Positions 58,405 to 64,000 of a stretch of DNA of 64,000 nt are shown piece by piece. Position numbers and translations under genes: made by a program. The notes beneath the pieces were generated by a model. That model was not told where the DNA came from. It did no database searches and saw only the letters and a program-made list of their open reading frames with translations. The stretch is from Apilactobacillus ozensis DSM 23829 = JCM 17196. Its GTDB lineage: Bacteria > Bacillota > Bacilli > Lactobacillales > Lactobacillaceae. Positions within the stretch are counted from its first letter, which is position 1. Each line of letters starts with the position of its first letter. Location of the stretch: assembly GCF_001435995.1 (NCBI RefSeq), contig NZ_AYYQ01000003.1:1-64000 (forward strand), written 5' to 3'.

Positions 58405-58941
58405 TTTTATTTTAGAATATAAGTCTACATCCATAAATTTATCTCTTACTAGAATGTGTTGTGAAAGGGTAGCTTCATGTTTAAAACCTAATCTCTCAGG
58501 CACAGCTTTACTTTTGGAATTATCAACTGCTGCTAACACGATAATTTTATGAAGTTCTAAGACATCAAAACCAATTTTAGTAATATTTTCTAGGGCTTTA
58601 GTAGTTATGCCATGTCCTTGAAACTTACTAGATAGCCAGTATCCGACACTGGCATGTTTGGAAACATTTGAAATAGAGTGTAAATCAATCAGGCCAGCTG
58701 GTTGGTTATTTACCATAATTGTCAACATTAATAATTTTTGCTTTTCCATTTCAACAGTTGCATATTGGATAAAGTCTTGTTCGTCTTCTACAGATTGCAT
58801 ATCATCCACCCATGGTAACCACTTACGCATATTTTGGCGGTCATTATCAATTGCTTCATATAAATCTTTTGCATGGTTTTCACTAGTAGCTTCTAATTTT
58901 ACCTTTTGATTATTTACTTCGAATTCAGGTACCTCAAACAT
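58402..58941 (-). CDS. GNAT acetyltransferase, RimJ/RimL-like
   Basis: A 179-aa acetyl-CoA-dependent N-acetyltransferase, of the kind that modifies protein N-termini or small amines. Visible are the N-terminal MRKWLPWVDDMQSVED substrate-loop pattern of the RimL group, the acetyl-CoA segment GYWLSSKFQGHGITTKAL and the late KAVPERLGFKHEATL. Target unknown. A GGGTGAT ribosome site precedes the ATG. Confidence 0.88.
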   Translation of the reverse strand: MFEVPEFEVNNQKVKLEATSENHAKDLYEAIDNDRQNMRKWLPWVDDMQSVEDEQDFIQYATVEMEKQKLLMLTIMVNNQPAGLIDLHSISNVSKHASVGYWLSSKFQGHGITTKALENITKIGFDVLELHKIIVLAAVDNSKSKAVPERLGFKHEATLSQHILVRDKFMDVDLYSKIK

Positions 58942-58952
58942 GATTTATCACC

Positions 58953-59825
58953 CTAATCTTTAAAATATTCTTGCACTGCCATTTTAACATCACTAGCTAT
59001 TTTTTGTTGGTAGGCATTACTTTTAATTAATTTTAAATCATGTGTATTATCCATAAAACCCATTTCTAATAATATTGCTGGTTGGGTATTATTTCTTAAA
59101 ACGTAGTAATTTCCAAAATTAACTTTGCGGTTTTCCATTGGCAAATTTTTAAATTGTTTATTAATAATATTTGCGAATGCGTCAGCGTTTTTATGATATT
59201 TAAATACTTGATATCCTGAAGCATTGTACATTCCATTAGAAGAATTAAAATGAAAACTGATGAATAAGTTGGCTTTAGCGGCGTATGATAGGTAAGCACG
59301 GTTAGCTAGGGGAACGTACTTATCACTATCTCGAGTTAATAATACGTTGGCATTTAAGCTTTTTAGTTCTTTATAAACTTTTAACGCAGTTTTTAAAGTA
59401 TAAATTTTTTCCATCTTGTTACCGTCAGCAGATAATGTTCCAGCATCGCTGCCACCGTGTCCGGGGTCTAATACAATTGTAGTTTCTGGAATATTATTAC
59501 TCTTTTTAGCGTTGTAGTTTTCCTTATTGATTAGCCAAGAAGCTACCCATCCCTTTTGATTGTTTATTTTGATTTTCCACCAACCAGTATTTTTATTTTT
59601 TTTAAGGACATGTAAGCTCTGACCATGTTCCACATTTCCAATTATTTTAGCGTATGGTGATGGATTCTTTCGAATATTTAAATTTTGTGAATCAACCTTA
59701 GGAATTGATAAGAATCGAATAATAGTGATGGTAAACAACAATATTACCAGTAACGCTACTGCCACTCGTATGATCCAGTTGAATTTTGAAACGTGTATAA
59801 ATTTTTTCCATAGATTATTTAACAT
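58953..59825 (-). CDS. N-acetylmuramoyl-L-alanine amidase with SH3b domain
   Basis: This membrane-anchored cell-wall hydrolase cuts stem peptides from glycan. From ATG 59825 (290 aa) it has an N-terminal anchor helix (about 15-42), an SH3b domain (about 45-105; LNIRKNPSPYAKIIGNV, GWVASWLI) and an Amidase_3 domain. Zinc ligands are seen in LDPGHGGSDAGT (His), EKIYTLKTA (Glu) and FISFHFNSS (His); catalytic Glu is in ILLEMGFMDN. The start is chosen for AAGGAAG upstream; the frame extends 44 codons further without support. Confidence 0.9.
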   Translation of the reverse strand: MLNNLWKKFIHVSKFNWIIRVAVALLVILLFTITIIRFLSIPKVDSQNLNIRKNPSPYAKIIGNVEHGQSLHVLKKNKNTGWWKIKINNQKGWVASWLINKENYNAKKSNNIPETTIVLDPGHGGSDAGTLSADGNKMEKIYTLKTALKVYKELKSLNANVLLTRDSDKYVPLANRAYLSYAAKANLFISFHFNSSNGMYNASGYQVFKYHKNADAFANIINKQFKNLPMENRKVNFGNYYVLRNNTQPAILLEMGFMDNTHDLKLIKSNAYQQKIASDVKMAVQEYFKD

Positions 59826-59995
59826 AATTTTTTGGGTCTTCCTTAATTTTATTTTTTGAAAATTTAGATTGTGATAATTAAATAAAAACACTTTGTGAAA
59901 TGATTGTTTTATAATATTGTATGTTAAGATTATGTAATAATTATAACTTTTATTCAATAAGTTTTGTTGTAAAACAGTATGGAGGCATAAACATA

Positions 59996-60892
59996 TTGAA
60001 ATATTTTAAGAATATAATCGCTTTTTTGATGATTATGGCTTTTGTACTTAATTTGAGTAGTTGTTCACAAAAAGTCGTCAAAAGTCATGCAAAAATTAGG
60101 GTAGTTGCCAGTACTGATACATACGGTCAAGTTGCAAAATCAGTATTAGGCCAAAATGGACAAGTTATTTCTATTATCAATAAAAGTAATGTAGACCCAC
60201 ATGATTATCAGCCAACCACGATTACAGCTGAACAAATTTCTAATGCTAACATTTTGATATCGAATGGTTTAGGTTATGATACTTGGATGAAATCAATAAG
60301 TATGAATGCCAAAAAAGCTAATAAAATTGCTGTGGGGGAAGATTTGTTGCACTTCAAGAGCGGTGATAATCCACACGTATGGTATAAGTTAAATACAATC
60401 ACTAAATTGGCCAATTATTTGGCAAATTTATTTAGTAAAAAAGATGCCAAGAATAGCCAATATTACCATAAGAATGCAGCAAAATATATTAAATCGTTAT
60501 CTGGTTTAAAGAAACAAATTGATGAAATAAAACGTTTAAATCAAAATGGTAAAGTTGATGTTTCTGAACCAGTGTTTAACTATGCATTATCTGAAATGGG
60601 ATATCGAGTTAATAATAATAGATATGCACTTTCGGTAGAAAAGGGGACTGACCCAACTCCTAGTCAAATTCGTGAAGTTGAAAATGACATCAAGTATAGA
60701 AGAATCAGATTTTTTGTAAATAATATTCAAGACAGCAACGATATTGTCGATAATTTTGTTAGATTAGCTCATGAACACGATGTCCCAGTAGTCAATGTTA
60801 CTGAAACTATGCCTCAAAATGATAACTATAAATCGTGGATGCTTAAGCAAAACCAACAAGTTTTAAAAATAGAAAGGTCAAAAAAATATTGA
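59996..60892 (+). CDS. Metal (Zn/Mn) ABC transporter substrate-binding lipoprotein
   Basis: It binds an extracellular metal for the adjacent ABC transporter. The 298-aa lipoprotein has lipobox LSSCSQ, and likely ligand His residues in DPHDYQPT and NPHVWYKL. Where zinc-type ZnuA proteins have a third His, it reads SEPVFNYALSEMGY, a Glu, as in manganese-type PsaA. A late Asp lies in QNDNYKSW. Starts at TTG 59996 with TGGAGG ten bases upstream; the frame from 59921 is unsupported. First gene of a three-gene operon. Confidence 0.88.
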   Translation: MKYFKNIIAFLMIMAFVLNLSSCSQKVVKSHAKIRVVASTDTYGQVAKSVLGQNGQVISIINKSNVDPHDYQPTTITAEQISNANILISNGLGYDTWMKSISMNAKKANKIAVGEDLLHFKSGDNPHVWYKLNTITKLANYLANLFSKKDAKNSQYYHKNAAKYIKSLSGLKKQIDEIKRLNQNGKVDVSEPVFNYALSEMGYRVNNNRYALSVEKGTDPTPSQIREVENDIKYRRIRFFVNNIQDSNDIVDNFVRLAHEHDVPVVNVTETMPQNDNYKSWMLKQNQQVLKIERSKKY

Positions 60893-60893
60893 T

Positions 60894-61550
60894 ATGAAAA
60901 AAATACTAAAAGTATCTAATTTAGATGTAAAACTGAAAGAAAGAACACTTATTGAACGTCTTTCGTTTGATATTAACAGTGGAACGCTAACTTGCATTAC
61001 TGGTGAAAATGGTGTCGGTAAGACTACCATGATAAAAACAATTTTGAAAAATTTCAAAAAAGATAATCACGTTAAATTTTATATTAAACGTAATCAAGTG
61101 CAATATGTTCCCCAGTTACGTAATATTGATGATGATTATCCTTTAATGGTTAAAGACTTTATAGGTCTGGGGCTACAAAAAAGTTTATTGCCATGGATTA
61201 GCAAAAAAGAAAAAAATGCTATTAATAATGTAATGAAAGAAACTAATTTATTACATTTAGCTAAAACTCCACTTGGCAAAGCCTCTGGTGGGGAACAACA
61301 GCGTGTGTTTTTAGCACAAGCGTTAGTTTCAAATCCTAAACTATTAATTTTAGATGAAAGTACTGCCAGCATGGATAAAGATGCGAAGGTAGAATTATTA
61401 CGACTAGTTAAGAATATAACAGTTAAAACTGATACAGCAGTTATATTTATTACCCATGATCCGTTATTAGTTCAAAAATTTGGTGATTATGATTTAGAAA
61501 TAAAAAATAAACAGGGGACTTTAAAGTCTGTTAAAGGAGTTAATAATTAA
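60894..61550 (+). CDS. Metal ABC transporter ATP-binding protein
   Basis: ATPase of the metal importer: 218 aa with Walker A GENGVGKTTMIK, signature ASGGEQQRVFLAQAL, Walker B LLILDESTASMD (Ser in place of the usual Pro after the Glu) and H-loop FITHDPLL. It starts one base after the substrate-binding gene and overlaps the permease ATG by one base, so the operon is translationally coupled. Confidence 0.92.
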   Translation: MKKILKVSNLDVKLKERTLIERLSFDINSGTLTCITGENGVGKTTMIKTILKNFKKDNHVKFYIKRNQVQYVPQLRNIDDDYPLMVKDFIGLGLQKSLLPWISKKEKNAINNVMKETNLLHLAKTPLGKASGGEQQRVFLAQALVSNPKLLILDESTASMDKDAKVELLRLVKNITVKTDTAVIFITHDPLLVQKFGDYDLEIKNKQGTLKSVKGVNN

Positions 61551-62344
61551 TGTTAAGCTATCCATTTATGCAATATGCCTTTATTGCTAGTTTTTTCATA
61601 TCTGTGCTATGTGGTTTAATGGGTGTTTTCGTTGTTGCTAGAAAGACAGCTTTTTTTACGCATACACTATCTGAAATTAGTTTTTCCGGGGCATCATTTG
61701 GAGTATTTTTAGGAACATCCCCAATTTTAGGAATGTTGATATTCACAATTCTGAGTTCATTCATGGTTGGTTCAGTTGGTAGTCGATTAAGTCGTCGTGA
61801 ATCTTCAATAAGTGTTTTCTCAGTATTTTTCATTGGTTTAGGAGTCTTATTTTTAGCCCTAGCTGATGGTCAATCTAGTTATGCAACTAATATTTTGTTT
61901 GGTAGTATTGTCGGCATTAGTTTTAGTAACATTGTAGTTTTAGTAAGTTTAAGTATCGCAATTCTAGTTATTACGACTTTGATTTATCGCAAACTGAAAT
62001 ATAATTCATTTGATAGCGTAGGTGCTAGTTTTAATTCAAGAAGTAACACAATTGTTTCTATTATATTTTTAGTTTTGTTGGCTTGTACAGTTAGTGTAAC
62101 CGCACAAATTGTTGGTTCATTACTAATATTTGCACTGCTAACGATTCCCGCTTCTTCTGCTAAATATTTTGCCCATACTATCGCTGGAATGACGCTGTTA
62201 TCATTTACATTTTCGTTGATTGGGACTTGGGTAGGATTATACTTAAGTTATATAACTAATTTACCAGTTAGCTTTTTTATCGCAGCTATCGAAACATTAA
62301 TTTATTTAATTGCAGTGATTTGGGATAAGTTTTTCGTAAATTAA
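61550..62344 (+). CDS. Metal ABC transporter permease (ZnuB/MntB type)
   Basis: Membrane subunit of the importer: 264 aa, about 8 helices, with the start FMQYAFIASFFISVLCGLMGVFVVARKTAFFTHTLSE and LTIPASSAKYFAHT near the ATPase-docking loop. The ABC-3 family call is clear; zinc versus manganese is not. Confidence 0.93.
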   Translation: MLSYPFMQYAFIASFFISVLCGLMGVFVVARKTAFFTHTLSEISFSGASFGVFLGTSPILGMLIFTILSSFMVGSVGSRLSRRESSISVFSVFFIGLGVLFLALADGQSSYATNILFGSIVGISFSNIVVLVSLSIAILVITTLIYRKLKYNSFDSVGASFNSRSNTIVSIIFLVLLACTVSVTAQIVGSLLIFALLTIPASSAKYFAHTIAGMTLLSFTFSLIGTWVGLYLSYITNLPVSFFIAAIETLIYLIAVIWDKFFVN

Positions 62345-62420
62345 ACACATCTGTAATATGATTTTGTTATACTGTTCGTAAATAAAAATTTACTAATAAG
62401 GTAAAGAGAGGTCAGAAAGT

Positions 62421-63161
62421 ATGAAATTATATAAAAAACTTTTACCAGCAGCGATGTTATTAGGAGTTTCTTTAACATTAACTGCCTGTGGTCAAAATAA
62501 TGACAATGGTAAATCTTCTAACGCTAGCAGTTCTACTAATGTTAGTTCTAGCAGTCAGTCTTCATCAGTGTCAGAAAGCTCACAAAGTAGTAGTGCAAGC
62601 AGTTCAGCTTCTGCCACAATGAATAGTAAATTAGGTGATGCTAAAGTTCCAGCTAATGATGGTTCCAAGAGCAATGGTTCTGCTGATACTAAAACTCATG
62701 GAAATAAAGATAACTTCAACATTGATTACAAAAATGGTGGACAAGTATATGCCACTTACACTAAGCATACTTACAATAGTAATGATGAAGCTCATCAACA
62801 AATTGATAATTACCAAACTAGTGAAGATACAAAGGGATTGCCAACAATTGATTTAGGATACAATATCCAAGGTTCTAAAGATCAAGGTGCTGGTCAAATT
62901 TATATTCACTGGAACATGGGTAACTGGTCAATGAGCACACATGGTAACAATGTAGATGAAAATAGCAATGATGCACAAAAAGAAGCTGTAAAAGCGGTTA
63001 AATTCCTACAAAGCAATACTCTTCCAGCACCACAAAATAGAGGAGTTATTACATTAGATGGTTCTGATAACCAAGTTAAATGGCAAGAACAAAATGCTGT
63101 TTACACTGTTAAAGCAACTACTGCCGATGCAGCTTTAAGAATAGCAACATCTATTAAGTAA
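62421..63161 (+). CDS. Lipoprotein with Ser-rich linker, function unknown
   Basis: A 246-aa lipoprotein: lipobox LTACGQ (Cys near 23), then a long Ser/Asn/Ala/Gln low-complexity linker (about 30-66), then a globular C-terminal domain (about 90-246). That domain includes YATYTKHTYNSNDEAHQQID, WNMGNWSMSTHG and ALRIATSIK. I do not recognise the domain. AGAGAGG precedes the ATG. The lysozyme gene follows 20 bases later and is probably co-transcribed. Confidence 0.75.
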   Translation: MKLYKKLLPAAMLLGVSLTLTACGQNNDNGKSSNASSSTNVSSSSQSSSVSESSQSSSASSSASATMNSKLGDAKVPANDGSKSNGSADTKTHGNKDNFNIDYKNGGQVYATYTKHTYNSNDEAHQQIDNYQTSEDTKGLPTIDLGYNIQGSKDQGAGQIYIHWNMGNWSMSTHGNNVDENSNDAQKEAVKAVKFLQSNTLPAPQNRGVITLDGSDNQVKWQEQNAVYTVKATTADAALRIATSIK

Positions 63162-63181
63162 AATTTATGAGGGAGTTTATA

Positions 63182-64000
63182 ATGGAACCAAAAAAACCGC
63201 TGTTTAAAATAATTTTATCAACACTTTTAATTTCTATTTTTTCATTGACGTGTCTACTAGGAGTTAAAGCTAATGCTAGTTTTAAGGACTATCAACCTGT
63301 TTCTTATGATATATCAGAATGGCAAGGTAGAATGACTGATAGTAAAGCGCAGGCTTTAAAAAATGAAGTCAAATTTGTTATTTTGAGAGTTCAAGATGGC
63401 ATGTACAAGGATAAGCAACTAAATAACAACATCAGTATGATGGATAAATATGGAATTCCATATGGTGTTTACGGATTTAGTAGATATGCTAATGCTGCTC
63501 AAGCTAATGAAGAAGCACAAAGAGTATATAATTTAGCCCCTAATGCTCGTTTTTATGTTAACGATTATGAGATTGGTTTTAATTCTAAAACTAACCAAGC
63601 TACTGCTAGTTGGGCTGACACGATGCGCTCAATTAATGGTGGTAAGCCAGTTGTTTTATACTCAGGAATGTATAAAATGAATGCATTTAAGCAAAGTACC
63701 TTAAATGCATATGATGCTTTATGGATGGCTTCGTATTCAAAATACATGCCTCAACCTAACTACAACTATGATTTATGGCAGTTTACTAGTCAATATTATA
63801 GTTCTGCGATGGGTAAAAAATTAGATGCAAATGTTATCCCTGTTAATGGAAAGCCACTATCATTTTGGATTGGCAATAATGCAGATTCTAATACTAACAA
63901 CAGTAGCCAATCTGACAATTCTGTAGATTCCAATAATAATTCATCTAATAATCAAACCAATGATGGTCAACAAAATAATACTCAACAAACAGATCAATCA
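63182..64000 (+). CDS. GH25-family lysozyme, cut by the window edge
   Basis: Reading from ATG 63182 (GAGGGAG upstream), a signal peptide of about 33 residues (KPLFKIILSTLLISIFSLTC) leads to a GH25 muramidase domain. It shows VSYDISEWQG (first acidic residue), FVILRVQDG, VYGFSRYANAAQANEEA, FYVNDYEIG (Asp-x-Glu pair), PVVLYSGMY and YDLWQFTSQ. A Ser/Asn/Gln-rich tail begins at about residue 235 and continues beyond the window, so a C-terminal wall-binding domain may follow. The frame is open at 64000. Cell-wall remodelling or surface defence. Confidence 0.88.
   Translation, partial: MEPKKPLFKIILSTLLISIFSLTCLLGVKANASFKDYQPVSYDISEWQGRMTDSKAQALKNEVKFVILRVQDGMYKDKQLNNNISMMDKYGIPYGVYGFSRYANAAQANEEAQRVYNLAPNARFYVNDYEIGFNSKTNQATASWADTMRSINGGKPVVLYSGMYKMNAFKQSTLNAYDALWMASYSKYMPQPNYNYDLWQFTSQYYSSAMGKKLDANVIPVNGKPLSFWIGNNADSNTNNSSQSDNSVDSNNNSSNNQTNDGQQNNTQQTDQS

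Noticed and set aside
62635-62856. Second frame inside the Ser-rich lipoprotein
   Set aside because: It lies wholly within the lipoprotein gene, with no ribosome site.

Overview
The window is an AT-rich stretch of a Lactobacillaceae chromosome centred on the replication origin. The evidence is the dnaA/dnaN/recF/gyrBA block, the rpmH-rnpA-yidC-jag-mnmE-mnmG block, the walRKHIJ-htrA operon, two PepC-type aminopeptidases, Mn-type NRAMP, Met T-box and L-box leaders, and a PyrR attenuator. The low GC and the gene set fit an Apilactobacillus/Fructilactobacillus-like heterofermenter, but the genus is a guess. The origin lies at about 41.1-42.9 kb. Most genes left of it are on the minus strand and most to the right are on the plus strand, so most are co-directional with replication.

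Left part (1-25.6 kb, terminal side): the end of a probable IS3-family element; an ECF vitamin/precursor transporter under a methionine-type T-box; a MscS channel; a glutamine-type ABC transporter preceded by an unexplained structured RNA; a permease under a lysine riboswitch; an acetoin/diacetyl reductase; a secreted C39-like peptidase; a flavin disulfide oxidoreductase; manganese uptake (mntH) with a UspA protein; adenine deaminase; a TSUP exporter with no ordinary upstream start codon; then htrA and the complete walRKHIJ cell-wall signalling operon.

Origin-proximal left arm (25.8-42.6 kb): tRNA-Lys(CUU), an MFS transporter, dnaB-rplI-gdpP, rpsR-ssb-rpsF, gyrA-gyrB-recF-yaaA, an inserted pepQ, dnaN and dnaA. 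The origin is bipartite. Upstream of dnaA there are 16 perfect DnaA boxes. Between dnaA and dnaN there are 4 perfect boxes plus one near-match, with a DnaA-trio/AT-rich unwinding element. Three parS sites (35.1, 46.8 and 50.3 kb) surround the origin, one of them inside a pepC coding sequence.

Right arm (43-64 kb): rpmH, rnpA, yidC, jag, mnmE, mnmG, signal peptidase I, tandem pepC paralogues, small conserved proteins, a release-factor-like (baeRF) protein, cardiolipin synthase, a pyrFE pair under a PyrR attenuator, an MFS transporter, a GNAT acetyltransferase, a cell-wall amidase, a three-gene metal ABC transporter, a Ser-rich lipoprotein, and a GH25 lysozyme cut by the window edge.

Many genes appear to use TTG starts: at least twelve have their Shine-Dalgarno sequence placed for TTG. 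I found no CRISPR array, prophage, defence island or obviously novel multigene system. The points most worth following up are regulatory and chromosomal: the T-box, the L-box, the 4.6 kb RNA, the parS set, the origin architecture and the GyrA QRDR residue.
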